Made by a program: the position numbers and the translations under genes. From the NCBI RefSeq assembly GCF_032854445.1, contig NC_088302.1, positions 14,937,338 through 15,001,337 of the forward strand: a DNA stretch of 64,000 bases, in the 5' to 3' direction. The notes below the pieces were generated by a model. That model was not told the origin of the DNA and made no database searches. It was given only the letters and a program-made list of their open reading frames with translations. This DNA is from Liolophura sinensis (lineage: Eukaryota > Mollusca > Polyplacophora > Chitonida > Chitonidae). Of the stretch, positions 12,182-23,739 are shown in pieces (position 1 is the first letter of the stretch; each line of letters starts with the position of its first letter).

Positions 12182-12540
12182 CTAATATATTTTAGACTGA
12201 ATTTCAGTTGAGTCAGTATGATAAACAAAAACCGTACGTGGAGTGAATATGGACAGTTCGTTTGGAACTGAAGTTTCTAACTGGATAAAATTCTCAAAAA
12301 GGCCCAAAAAAGCTTGGCCGAAGCCGCCTTCGAAAACAAAGTATGTTGCCTGAAGACCCTCGAAACTCACCAGATCTATACACAGACATGTATCAAAGGA
12401 GTCATGCGCTCTTTGTAGTATGTTTTGCCCTGCCTTACGGAACATAACATCAGCACTGCAAATAAATTCGACAGGCCATATACTAATAGAGAGCATGCTC
12501 ACGTATGGGACCGTTAAGATGTCTGTCATGTGATACCCAC
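12182..12540 (-). CDS. Candidate last exon of the acidic repeat protein gene
   Basis: An open frame of 118 codons ends in TAA and is preceded by an acceptor (TTTGGTCATAG) at 12541-12542. Its reading phase (two bases, GT) fits the one base left by the donor at 13145, so the join gives a glycine codon and stays open. The product is hydrophobic and mixed in composition (for example LVSFEGLQATYFVFEGGFGQ) and I do not recognise it. The phase match has a one-in-three chance of being accidental. It could instead belong to another gene or be a chance frame. Confidence 0.35.
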
Positions 12541-12549
12541 CTATGACCA

Positions 12550-13139
12550 AACAAAGTACAAATTAATTAAAGACGTACAGGATAGAGAGTAAAACCAGAG
12601 CAGCGACGACAGTGTGATAACTGGCAAATGGTCACACGTAACTGGTGAAATACGGCTTCTTGTCTATTTACCTCAGCCAGGGTTTTATTCTATCTGTCCA
12701 TGTAAATGCATAAATAGTAGCAATTTACACGTCCCACACCACCATGGCTTATGCAGAATTAGGTAAAAAAAATGGAGTGATGTGAATGGCAATATATTAA
12801 ACGTCACCGGTCTAGAATTACTCAAAATACTATGTTGTCATCACATTTAACAATCTCAGTAAAACAATGCAAAGGGACCAGGCCTCTGGGATGCCAGATT
12901 TCACCTATAGTTGCATGAGATGTTTGATGGATAATGCATTCTCAATAATGGTATGTATATACACTGCGAGGTGTGTGATAACCCCCAGTTTTCGTCCACT
13001 GACGCACTGATTACTGATAACCGTTGAGTGAATATTTATAACGATCATACACATAAGGAAAACAAAAAATCTTGTACCGTAAATTTTTGTGAATCCACAC
13101 CCTCCTTATTAAAGGAGGTATGTACATGTAGATAAATAC
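12550..13139. other. Putative intron of the acidic repeat gene
   Basis: This lies between the donor at 13145 (GTAAGT on the minus strand) and the candidate acceptor at 12541. No other exon is visible. Confidence 0.35.
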
Positions 13140-13145
13140 ACTTAC

Positions 13146-14547
13146 CAGCGGCAATAGCCAAACAGAGAAGTAAGGGTGGCAAGAGGATCTCTGTAGATGA
13201 CGGTCGTATTTCTGACACTGGTTCTGGCTCGCTAACTGAAGTACCATTTGGCTCTGCTTGAGGTGAAGACGGCTCCGCCTTTGTGTTTGGTTCTGATGAC
13301 GGCTCAGTGTTTGGCTCTGATGACGGCTCAGCGTTTGGTTCTGATGACGGCTCTGTGTTTGGTTCTGATGACGGCTCAGTGTTTGGTTCTGATGACGGCT
13401 CAGCGTTTGGTTCTGATGACGGCTCTGTGTTTGGCTCTGATGACGGATCTGTGTTTGGTTCTGATGACGGCTCAGTGTTTGGCTCTGATGACGGCTCAGC
13501 GTTTGGTTCTGATGACGGCTCTGTGTTTGGTTCTGATGACGGCTCAGTGTTTGGTTCTGATGACGGCTCAGCGTTTGGTTCTGATGACGGCTCTGTGTTT
13601 GGCTCTGATGACGGATCTGTGTTTGGTTCTGATGACGGCTCAGTGTTTGGCTCTGATGACGGCTCAGCGTTTGGTTCTGATGACGGCTCTGTGTTTGGTT
13701 CTGATGACGGCTCAGTGTTTGGTTCTGATGACGGCTCAGCGTTTGGTTCTGATGACGGCTCTGTGTTTGGTTCTGCTGACGGCTCTGTGTTTGGCTCTGA
13801 TGACGGATCTGTGTTTGGTTCTGATGACGGCTCAGTGTTTGGCTCTGATGACGGCTCTGTGTTTGGTTCTGATGACGGCTCTGTGTTTGGCTCTGATGAC
13901 GGCTCTGTGTTTGGTTCTGATGACGGCTCTGTGTTTGGCTCTGATGACGGCTCAGTGTTAGGCTCTGATGACGGCTCTGTATTTGGCTCTGATGACGGCT
14001 CAGTGTTAGGCTCTGATGACGGCTCTGTATTTGGCTCTGATGACGGCTCTGCGTTTGGTTCTGCTGACGGCAGCGTGTTTGGTTCTGATGACGGCTCTGT
14101 GTTTGGCTCTGATGAGGGTTCTGTCTCTGGTTCTGATGACGGCTCTGTGTTTGGTTCTGATGACGGCTCTGTGTTTGGTTCTGATGACGGCCCTGTATTT
14201 GGTTCTGATGACGGCCCTGTGTTTGGTTCTGATGACGGTTCTGTGTTTGGCTCTGATGACGGCTCTGTGTTTGGCTCTGATGACGGCTCTGTGTTTGGCT
14301 CTGATGACGGCTCAGTGTTTGGTTCTGATGACGGCTCTGTGTTTGGCTCTGATGATGGCTCTGTGTTTGGCTCTGATGACGGTTCTACATTTGGTTCTGA
14401 AGAGGGCTCCACATTTGGCTCTGATGACGGTTCTACTTTTGGTTCTGACGATGGCTCTGCATTTGGTTCAGCACTTGGTTCCGTTATGGCACTCGATGCC
14501 AACAAAAGGCTTAATGTTAAGAGAGTCACGAAGCAATATTTCGTCAT
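13146..14547 (-). CDS. Secreted acidic repeat protein, (EPSSEPNT)n
   Basis: Start: the ATG at 14545-14547 has A at -3 and opens a signal peptide ([18 protein letters not shown]). Upstream in-frame codons have no ATG. About 49 copies of an eight-residue unit, mainly EPSSEPNT, follow (roughly residues 22-425), with variants EPNA, EPNV, EPKV, DPSS, GPSS and PSAEP. Next comes a short unique Ser/Glu segment and a hydrophobic end ([18 protein letters not shown]). The exon ends at 13146 before a consensus GTAAGT donor, leaving one base. If not spliced, the frame reads on for 32 codons to 13045. The protein is low-complexity, strongly acidic and extracellular by prediction. Each SSE fits the S-x-E site of secretory-pathway Fam20 kinases, so a calcium-binding phosphoprotein of matrix, mucus or shell is possible, but that is inference. 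I know no named homologue. Confidence 0.75.
13280..14465. repeat. 24-bp coding minisatellite, about 49 units
   Basis: The unit on the plus strand is GGCTCTGATGACGGCTCTGTGTTT with few substitutions. A higher-order period of seven units (168 bp) is visible in the left part: the variant word CGGATCTGTG occurs at 13445 and 13613 (168 bp apart) and again at about 13805 (192 bp, one extra unit). The right part, near the signal peptide, is more diverged. Confidence 0.95.
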
Positions 14548-14599
14548 ATTAGATCTACTGGCCGGACGATCTGTAAATAACTGATCCCTCGGCAACAGC

Positions 14600-16425
14600 A
14601 GTCCGGTGATTCCGTCAGGTTTCTAAGTTCCAAGAAGCACTTGGACACCGTTAATCATACTTGTTCATGTCTGAAGATAACGAGAGGCTGTGTTCAGTTC
14701 TGCTCCCGCTCTCTACCTCTACTGTCAATAAATGGTAACAACCCACAGCCAGTCACATCGATCCTGATTGGCTGTGTTCCCACGTGCTGCCCATCCGAGC
14801 TGCTCAGTTAGTGATGTATGCTCACGTGGTAGTCGATAGATGCCTCGATGAAGTAGAATTGGAGTGAATGATTAGCCTTGAATGCCGTACACATAGACGC
14901 CATGGCGTGTTTTGACCATCCTGTATCTACTTGGAATTCAAACGTGTTAAGTGATGCGTATTGCATTTCTGCTATTATAAAAGATGAAAGAATTTCGCAC
15001 TTGGCACTCCTTTGAATGGTACCAAGTGGACACCAAATCTCCGAGAACGCACGTCAGCGTTAAAAGGGTTTACTATATTATAGTAATTGACGAACAGATT
15101 CGGATGTCGATTCCATCTCCCACTGGTATAAGTATTTTCTTTTCTGCAGAAATACTCCTAAAATATAACTGTATAGCAATCAGTGTATAAATTATACTTT
15201 TGGAATGTCGATTACACGCACGACTCCACATTGTATATCGTTGAAAAGCATTGAAAGCTCATTTGTCTGCATGATGCTTGAGTGGTGCCACTGTCTCATT
15301 CACTTCATCTGTTCTTTCGAGGAGCGGTGCCGAACGAGGTTTTGGAAATTGGACCTGCGAGTACTGACCTCGAATATCGGCTGACAAATTGACATCAAGA
15401 ATGTCTGTTAGGGCGAGTAGCTCAGTAAATTTCTGTTAATAGGGTACACGAACAGGTACTATAAATCGCAGGGCATCGTTTTAAAGAAAATTGAGAAAGA
15501 TGTTCCAAAAAATGAAAACAAAAATCTATTTATGGGTATTATTTTATGTTTCTTAATGATCTTTCATTTTATGCATATTCCCGTCAATGGTTGGGTATAT
15601 TTAATCGGGAAATGTCGGGAATTATTTGGGCCAGCTTAACGCCCTTAATCAGCTAAGCAAAACCCTTTGCTAAAGCAAAAAAAAAAAGTTTCATGAAATC
15701 AAGTGACTTGTTCTGTAGCCTTGGAACTCACGCCTTTAACATGGCTGACTCGCACTCTGATCTGGTTTAGCCGAGTGTGGTTTGTTGTATGTATTCTTGG
15801 TTATAGCTATCAGCCACGACCTAAGAGGTCACGCGTTCAAATGCATCCCTCGCTTGTTCAGCTCTGGCCATTTACGTCAGAAAGTTTGTCTGGTACCTGA
15901 CCAAGTTTTTTCTCCTGAAGTTTAGAAGATGTCCTCCCCGGCTATTGGCCTAAACCTAAATTCTGTCGCCAAAGACCTGAGCAATCTATACGTCGAAACA
16001 GACAGACCAGCAGTCAACCAATAAGGACGTCACGGGTCAATAATCGCAAGGCCAATTCCCAAAACGTATGACACAAACCACCAAAGAAATAAGAAAGTTT
16101 CATACCGTTACCTTTATAAACAGGAAGTATAATTTCCATGTAAGCGAGTTGTCCACGTTAGTTGTCGCTGTTTATTAAATACTAGCCATATACATAGGTA
16201 TAGTTATATATAGGTATAGAGCAGGATATTACATTTATGTTTAATTTTCAGACGTGAATATATCACATCATTGCGCGTCCGCTAATAGAGTTACATTTAT
16301 CATACAACTGCCGAATGGTAGTTGACGTAAATAGCCTTCTGTAACTCATAACTTCCCCATACTCACTCTCTCTCTTTTGATATATTATTTTACAGGCGTA
16401 TACATGTCTGTATATATCCATGAAC
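14600..16425. other. Upstream flank of the repeat gene; no gene seen
   Basis: It must hold the promoter of the minus-strand repeat gene, but no certain TATA box could be assigned. A weak tRNA-like or SINE-like segment with a B-box-like word (GCGTTCAAATGC) lies at about 15770-16090. Its right part resembles 18065-18160 (shared GTCGAAACA and GGGTCAATA). Confidence 0.4.
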
Positions 16426-16431
16426 ACGCGT

Positions 16432-16449
16432 GGGGTGGGTTGGGTGGGT
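16432..16449 (+). other. G-quadruplex-forming motif
   Basis: Four G runs (GGGG, GGG, GGG, GGG) are separated by loops of 1, 2 and 1 bases, which fits the canonical short-loop quadruplex pattern. It lies in AT-rich, apparently intergenic DNA. Confidence 0.6.
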
Positions 16450-16670
16450 TGTGGAAGGTTGGGGCGTTAATGCACCGTTATTGCTACCTGTGTTTAATTT
16501 GCAACAGTCAAATAAATGAATGAATATTTAGGCCCCTAAGCCAATGTCTTTAAAAATCCCACCTAGTTAATCCCACCTAGTTAATCATGTTATTTACCTG
16601 CTGTGCAGGGATATATTTTTCTTTTATTGTTCACTTTTAATTGATTTGATTGTATCATGTTGTCAGCTTC

Positions 16671-16890
16671 AATTTATTTATTTGATTGGTGTTTTTTACG
16701 CCGTACGCAAAAATATTTCATTCATACGACGGCGGCAAGCATTACGGTGGGAGAAAATCGTGCAGAGCCCGTTGGGAAACCCACGACCATCTGCAGGTTG
16801 CTGCGAGACCTACCCACGCACAGTCGGAGAGGAAGCCTGGGTCATTACGCTGCGCTAGCGCGCAAACCAACTGAGCCACCGAGGCCCCTT
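16671..16890 (-). mobile_element. SINE family 1, nearly full copy with internal deletion
   Basis: Read on the minus strand it starts GGGGCCTCGGTGGCTCAGTT with the A-box region and GCGCGCTAGCGCAGCGTAAT. It then jumps to the CTCTCC-GACTGTGCGTGGGTAG region, so the B-box segment is missing. It ends with the usual 3' block and AAATAAAT. Small open frames overlapping it are SINE translations, not genes. Confidence 0.9.
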
Positions 16891-16899
16891 GTCAGCTTC

Positions 16900-19020
16900 T
16901 AAGTTCGTGAATATGATTTAAATTATTTGATTTCTACATGGGACACAGTAAGCTCAATGGACGTCAAGCTCCAGTTCAGTGTATTGTATTTTTTGGAGTG
17001 TGTATAGAGTAGATAAGATCAAATGAAATTAATATAATACCGAGTACCGTAGTCCTGTGAAACGGACATCTGCTCTGTTCCTGGTGATCTTTGTTTCATA
17101 TTGCAGCTGAAGTTGTTTTTTTTGTTGTCTGGAAAGCTGAACGACAACCTCTCTCCGTAGAACTTCATCACGGTCAGATAATCTCTGGTTCGAGTATATA
17201 AAGATTGGGGCTCATATAATAGACGCACTGTTATGTTAGTCCCCGACAGAGATCATTGCCATTATTACAGGGCTCTTGTGAATTAACGCTGAATGTCAGA
17301 TCACAATATAACGATCAAATGATTCAACTACCGATGTCTTGGCGATGTGATTGATGGTTCCGATCAGGGATATCACAGATTTGCACCGTTTCAATTATGC
17401 GCAAAAGTACTTTCTCCGACACTAAATTAACGTATATGTTAGCCCTACCACAAATTCCGTCGATGAAATAATTATATTTATTGATTGTGGACACCTTTGT
17501 CAAGGGCCTGAACAATTTTAGATCAATCACATTAATTAGCAAACAATTACATGCATAATTCGCGTTCAGTGTGCACTCTGCCTACTACTATACCACAGGA
17601 CACTACTTAGCTACAGCCCTGCCACCACCACCATCCCCCACCCCTCCCTCCCTCCCACACACACACGTCCAGAATATAAGTCCACTAATTACTGGTCAAC
17701 CATGTGAGCTGTTACGTGCAGGCTCGTTAAGGTAGACACTAATGAACCAGAAATTGTCCCAGTGAACATCACACCAATAAAAGCCATGTTCATTCACAAA
17801 AGTCAATGCTTCTGCGCATGGACTAGATTTGGGACAACTCTTTGTGCACATGTCGTTTTGCACGTGGTTCTTCTTCTGGGTGGGGGCGGCCGGACATGGT
17901 GAGGGTGGGGGTTACAGGGGATTTGTGCATAGTGCACAAGCGAATGAGTGTCACAAGAAAAGCCACCGGACGTTGCACTTTTTGATTCTTTTCCAGTCAA
18001 CTTAGTCAGGTGTCTGTCAGTTTGTGAATAACAAATATTTGATTCCTAAACAAGAAACTTCTTTAGGATACAGGCGTCGAAACAAAGATACAAATACTAA
18101 GCTACCAGTCAAAATGGACGTTGCGGGGTCAATAGCCACAATACCAAATTTCACCAACCAATAAGAACAAGGAAAGAATACAAAGTAGTCGGATTCACGC
18201 TAAGTGAAGCAGTCTGGTTTTTAATGATGACAAAACATGCAAAGAATGATCTTAGAGAGTGAATTAAACCAGTATCCAAATCGTGCATGATGTTAGCATA
18301 TATGGTGTCACTAATCAATGTATGTCTCAGTTGCGCTTTGATCTTATCCAATATGAATAATGTGCATCCCCTAAACCAGGGTTAAAGGAGAAGAAAATTT
18401 AACATCAATCAAATACCATTGAAAAGAGTATGCATTTCCTCGCAGGTGATTGCCATAAAAATTCTAATATGTACCTCAAGTTCATAAATTATAAATAAAG
18501 TCAGCGCCAAAATCCACTGTGGGCGACTCCATTTTGCTGAAGAACTAGTCCTGAAGTCTTCTGTGTTAGGAGAAGAATTGCCGTAGAACTCCAGTAGAAC
18601 TCTTCTTCTCAGAAAAAGCGAACAGTTGTTTTCCGCTTGACAATCGGGGAAACCGGAATGTTGGACGTAGGTTCCGAGTTTACACGAACAAGCCGGCAGT
18701 TTTAACGAGTCTCGTTAGCTGAGAGGCAACACCCCCCCACCCCCCCCCCCCCACACCCCACACAGCAATTTATGCCAGCTTTGACATTTTCAGGCTTTAC
18801 GTGTATGGCGAAGAAAAATCGCAAAATTATGCAGCAGGCACCACCAGATAGAAAAAAATGTGCTCTATTCAGCCTATAGTGTCATTTTAAAAAATGTTCT
18901 CCTCCTTTAGAGAATCATACAGTTATGAAGGAGAGTGGCGGATATTCTGGACACTATGTCCACATTTACTTACAACAGAACTGTATTCATGGTAAAATTT
19001 AAGAAATCTAGAGAGAAGGT
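16900..19020. other. Non-coding stretch with C-rich low complexity
   Basis: No exon could be supported. C-rich tracts lie at 17617-17665 and 18728-18770; the second contains a long C homopolymer that may be miscounted. Confidence 0.4.
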
Positions 19021-19024
19021 TTTT

Positions 19025-19340
19025 TTTTTGTTTCAGTCATATGACGATGAAGGCGTCCTCGGTGAGCATGTGCCTCCCTGTTGCATGGCGGATTTCCAAT
19101 GCTCTTTTATCTAGTGCTGCTTCACTGAGACGATTTACCTAAGGCAAGTAAGCTGCCCCATCCGAGCTGCTTACTTGTGTGAAACAATCGTTGCGCTTCC
19201 CGTTTATGTTGAACGCCAAGCAATTAAGCTGTAACTTCCTCTTTTAAGTTCTTAGGTGTGATCCGACCCAGGATTGACCCTGGATCTACTGCCCCCGAAG
19301 CGGACGCTCTACCTGCTGAGCCATCGGGACAGGGGCCCTG
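19025..19340 (-). mobile_element. SINE family 2, copy with tRNA-like head
   Basis: On the minus strand, CCCGATGGCTCAGCAGGTAG at about 19328 is a tRNA-like A-box region, and AGGGTCAATCCTGG is a B-box-like word about 45 bases on. The body runs to the ATGACTGAAA-type 3' end near 19030. It resembles a tRNA but is degraded, so I do not call a functional tRNA gene. Confidence 0.7.
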
Positions 19341-19344
19341 TATT

Positions 19345-22130
19345 TCGTGACCATATAAACTAAACCAATAAACTTGGTGTGCCTGGTGTAAATTACGAAT
19401 TTTCTATTGTTCTATTAAGAAATTTAGAGAGCTGTGGTGCAATATGTAAATAACAGAGGCTTGATTTATGAACAAGAACCTTAACGAGGTGTGAATATGT
19501 CCGATTCATGATTGAAAATGGAATTTAGTCAGGTGTGAGGTATGGTATTTTTCGGACTCAAATTCGAATTCCTCACGAGATCGACTTATGCGCCTTAGGG
19601 TTCACCGGCGGCAAAATGGAGCGGACGCGAAAGATACAGTTTATCAGACGTTACAGATCCTGCATTCCAAATTTAGAGAAGCTAACAGCCCACACTGTTA
19701 GCGGTCTGAAAACGTCGAGAATTTCAAAAACAAACAGCTGGTACTTACTGCAGAAGCTGTGTAGTAGCACACAAAACACAACCGATGCCAAAAACTGAAC
19801 AAAACGCCGGAATAATTAAGATTCCACATTGTTGTCAACACAACTTCGTCTTTTCTAGGGATCTATAATTGTTTATATCCTCGCGACAAATGTCGGTACA
19901 CTCTCAGAAGAGTCAGTTCATGCCTAATCAAAGAAATACTTGATTTTTAACTTACGTGGACGTCATTAATACCTCCAAACAAGTTTAATTAGAAATCTTT
20001 ACGCCAGGCTTTCTTGGATGGTACTGCATATACAAAAGCCGCGATATACTATACATAGGATTCCAATTTAGGCCTATCCATATATCCAGCACACTATCGA
20101 GCTTAACGGAAACTCGTCTCCGGTACACTGTATGTACACGGTTATACCACAGAAAAGAATGGCTGAATATGGCTTAACGCCACTTTGGCAATATTTCAGC
20201 CATATTGTCGCGAGAACATGTGAACCGAACAGCCATACATCCAATAACTTGACACAGTATATGTCTGCCTTATCTGTTTTACACATGCATTAGTGGTAAT
20301 TCATCCGTAACGGTACCATGACGTAAAAGCTGGAGCTACCATTTGGCAACACATGATACTGCTCGTCACGAGTGAGTTTGTGGATAAACGACGTCAGTCA
20401 CATATTCTGGGGACAAAAAGGAAAACTTGTTTCCTATTGTTACATGTAAAAAATAGTCCTGCTGTCACAGGAAGCACAGGTCCTGTTTGTTGCAGTGGCT
20501 GACTTGACAGGCTTAGTGAAGAGGTTATTTTACTTCCTGCAACAGCAATAAAACGGATCATGCATATATCTCAACCAAGGGACAGATTGCACAAAGCGAT
20601 TTTTAACACAAACCAAAACTTAAAACTTCGACATAATAAGCAGTTTATTTTGAAATACTCGTCTCTGACTATACCAGAGATTTTTGGCCAAAAATCGATC
20701 ACCTCCAATCCGACTGAATTTTTGCCAGCATTTGAGAATAACCCAAATAATTATTTCTCACTAAACTGAAGTCACGTCAGCGCAATACTTAATGTTCAAA
20801 ATTGGAAATGGGGATCACGTTACAACTTAGAGACTCATTTTAACATTAAAAATAGTACAGGTGCGAGTCTGATATTTTGGGAAAGGTAAAAATTTGGACC
20901 ATGACCGAAAACAGAGGAAAACTTGATTGACTGGCAAATACTTACTTTTTCCACAAAATCTCTGATATAGCCTCTGTTATAAGTGTTCCCAGTTTTACCT
21001 CATACTCTCAAAAGAGATTAAGTTTAAATCACTTATAAAACCTTTGATTTTCAACATCAAAACTAGCGGTTACAAACGGCCCTTGATGTTTTCTATTCTG
21101 TTGCTGGCATGTCAACACGAGAATCTAAATATACTAGTATTCATTAACACATGACACACACAAAATAAACTGATTATTAGGCTGTATTTGGGTTGTTATT
21201 TTCACCCTAAAAAGTCTTGAGAGATTTACTGTTGGGAATGCTTCTTAGTTAAAAGTCGATTATTTCCTTTTTTTAACACAGAAATGAAAGTCAACACATG
21301 TAGCTTTCTCTCTTGCTACTATAATAGCTACTTGTGTACCAGTAAATGCTCTCTGTAACAATATACATATAGAATCTATCATAATTCGTCAGTTTCCTTC
21401 AGCCAACAGTTTTGTCTTTTAAACACACCTGTATACAGCGCATGCTGAGTACATGGGACAACATAGACAGATTAATAGAACATGTGCAGGTTACATCAAT
21501 GTATACAGAATGCTACACATCAGGCCAGTTCACCATCCTGCAAAAAATTCATCTTTCCAGCCATTCTAGGACTTTTCCCAGGAGAATGCTCAACTGGGGT
21601 TTAAACCCATTAGAGGTCATATGGCTAGGTGTGTGGAGTCTTGAAGGGGATGAAATATTTTCAGAAAACTATTTTTTTAGCTGATTTTAAAACAAATGTT
21701 TTCATCTATCTGCACTCAACAGAATGAAACAGCAATGCTGTTACAGGTTGTAGACAGAGGTCAATGTCGAAGATAGATAACCCGTAAAATTTGCAAAGGC
21801 CTAACAAGTCACGTCGTCATCAGTACAAATTAATTAGAGAAATGACGCAGTTGACAACTTCACTTGTAATTCCATCAAAAGTGGGTCGAAATAAAAAGAT
21901 CAATACTATTCATGTCCTTACCGAAATAACACTCACGTCAAATATAAAACCAAAAAGTTGCCTAAAAATGTTATTTTAACTTTCATACTGATCAATTTAA
22001 ATTTATATTTTCCCCCAAAGTCAGCCGACACAAGAAAGCAGTAAGGTGAGAAAATATGATGTGACTAGTGAAGCAACAAATTATACAGACATGACAAAAG
22101 ACAAGCTACATACAAAAGCATTAATCACCT
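19345..22130. other. Intergenic stretch, no gene seen
   Basis: Open frames at 19535-19798 (plus) and 21412-21684 (plus) have no splice or family support. Confidence 0.4.
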
Positions 22131-22132
22131 TT

Positions 22133-22171
22133 GAAATGGATATCAATCACAAGGTGATTGATATCCATTTC
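22133..22171. repeat. Perfect 18-bp-arm palindrome
   Basis: GAAATGGATATCAATCAC is followed by a 3-base spacer (AAG) and its exact complement GTGATTGATATCCATTTC. It would form a perfect hairpin and lies in the 3' flank of the ubiquilin gene. Confidence 0.9.
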
Positions 22172-22179
22172 CTGACTAA

Positions 22180-23739
22180 CAGTTAAATACAAGTTTGAAA
22201 TATCTGCATTTCAAGCCGGGATTTCAATGTAGTAAGAAAGGTAACTCTGGCAATAACTCAGGATGGCACGCTCCATAAGACAGATTCCCAAAATCCAAAC
22301 TGAACTTCTACACAAACTTGAAGGAAAGATAAACAAAATGATTGACAGATCAAGTAATACCAGACTCATACAAGTGTGTGTACCATGTAAGCTCCATCTG
22401 CCTCTCAGCTACATACACATACCACTCCCTTGCGGGTGTAATACTTTATCAAGTCAACTGTGTAGATACAAACTTTCTGGTCTTTCCCAGAGACTGAATA
22501 TTCTCAATTCTTGCTGTCTAGATCACTTTCTCTAAAAGACCAATGACGTCCACTTTTACAGAGAATTTGGTATTGTTTATGAAGTATTTTGAAGCGAACT
22601 ATTCAAAATTTCATATATGTGAGCTAACTGGGGAAAGCTTTAAGACCCTATACTTAAACAGGTTATTTCTTTTTTCCTACAATTTGGAAAGTCACATTTT
22701 GACTGACTGGATATCCCAGATTTTCTTCAACATTACTACAGTCTCAAAATTTTTGTGTCCACATTTCCCGGCTGATCTATTGTTTCAGTTGAAAACCACC
22801 TTAAATACCAATTCTGTGTCATTTCGATTGAGAACTACATTAAAATAATAGATACATAGACATTCATTTGAAACCAAAAATATATATACTTTCTGTAAGA
22901 TACTATACAAAAAAAAAGGAAAGAAATGGTTTAATACCTAAGCTATTACAAGATATTTTGGATTGGTAACTTAAGGAGCTTCACAGCAACTTGATCAACG
23001 AAACTGGATGAATGAAGTCAACCACTTTCCAGATTATGAGCAATATTACAACATGTAGTTGAAATAGTTCCCACAAAATGAAACCTGGCATATAACAATA
23101 TAACATACATTTTACAAGTATGTTTAACTATCTTTAAGAACAAGCTTTGAGTGTTACAGCAATTCTGACTGTGAAGAAACCAGACACGGTTTACGCTAAC
23201 TCATGGTATGATACTGACAACACCTCCTTAGAAAGCTTCTTGGCGCACATCTATAAAAATCAACTGCAGGAGTACCTAGGCATGTATCCTAGTTAGTGTG
23301 AGTTAATTACGGTAAACTGTACTACATTTTCACACCTCAATATCACATGGTGTCTTGTCGCAACACATTCCTGATCACACAAATTTTGATCAAAGCTTAT
23401 TTTGATCAAGAACATTTTTGATCAAGAAATCAGTTGCATGTTAGGCCAGCAAGACCATATCTCTGGCAGAACAGTGAGAGAGGAAACTCCCAGCATCTGC
23501 ATCGTATTGGATTAATTGATATTAAAACTGTCCATAAGCCAAGCGGGATAATAATGTAGAATTACACAGAATTGCACCCGTAAGCATAAAGGTATGGTGT
23601 GGGTCATCAATGTCTCACACAATATATTAAATGAGATAGCCGCAGTCTGATTTGCACACACCGCACCACGGGGCATTGTCACACAATGTCAATACGTCTT
23701 TAGTCAAAGCCTGTACGTCAGCACAATTGCAAGGCTCAA
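22180..23739 (-). other. Probable 3' UTR and flank of ubiquilin
   Basis: It lies downstream of the minus-strand ubiquilin stop. A possible ATTAAA signal (minus) lies at 22930-22935. Three 16-bp repeats carrying TTGATCAA lie at 23381-23431. Plus-strand frames at 22263-22535 and 22543-22848 lack support as genes. Confidence 0.4.

Noticed and set aside
12840-13247. 78-codon minus frame at 13011-13247 as a separate gene
   Set aside because: It overlaps the end of the repeat-protein exon in another frame and crosses its donor site.
13248-14552. Plus-strand LMTALCLV-type frames resembling membrane helices
   Set aside because: A third-frame shadow of the same minisatellite; the hydrophobicity comes from the repeat phase.
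13283-14584. 433-codon plus-strand open frame (FGSDDGSV repeats)
   Set aside because: It is the antisense of the 24-bp coding repeat. It has no signal peptide or splice signals, while the minus frame has a signal peptide and a consensus donor.
16646-16902. Three overlapping plus-strand open frames
   Set aside because: They are translations of a SINE family 1 copy. The same holds for small frames at 40616-40834, 43927-44314, 44698-45106 and 47117-47462.
19265-19335. Possible functional tRNA gene (minus)
   Set aside because: The B box is degenerate, and the segment continues into a family 2 SINE body, so it is a SINE head.
22543-22848. 101-codon plus-strand frame
   Set aside because: AT-rich, without family similarity or splice signals, and in the 3' flank of ubiquilin on the opposite strand.
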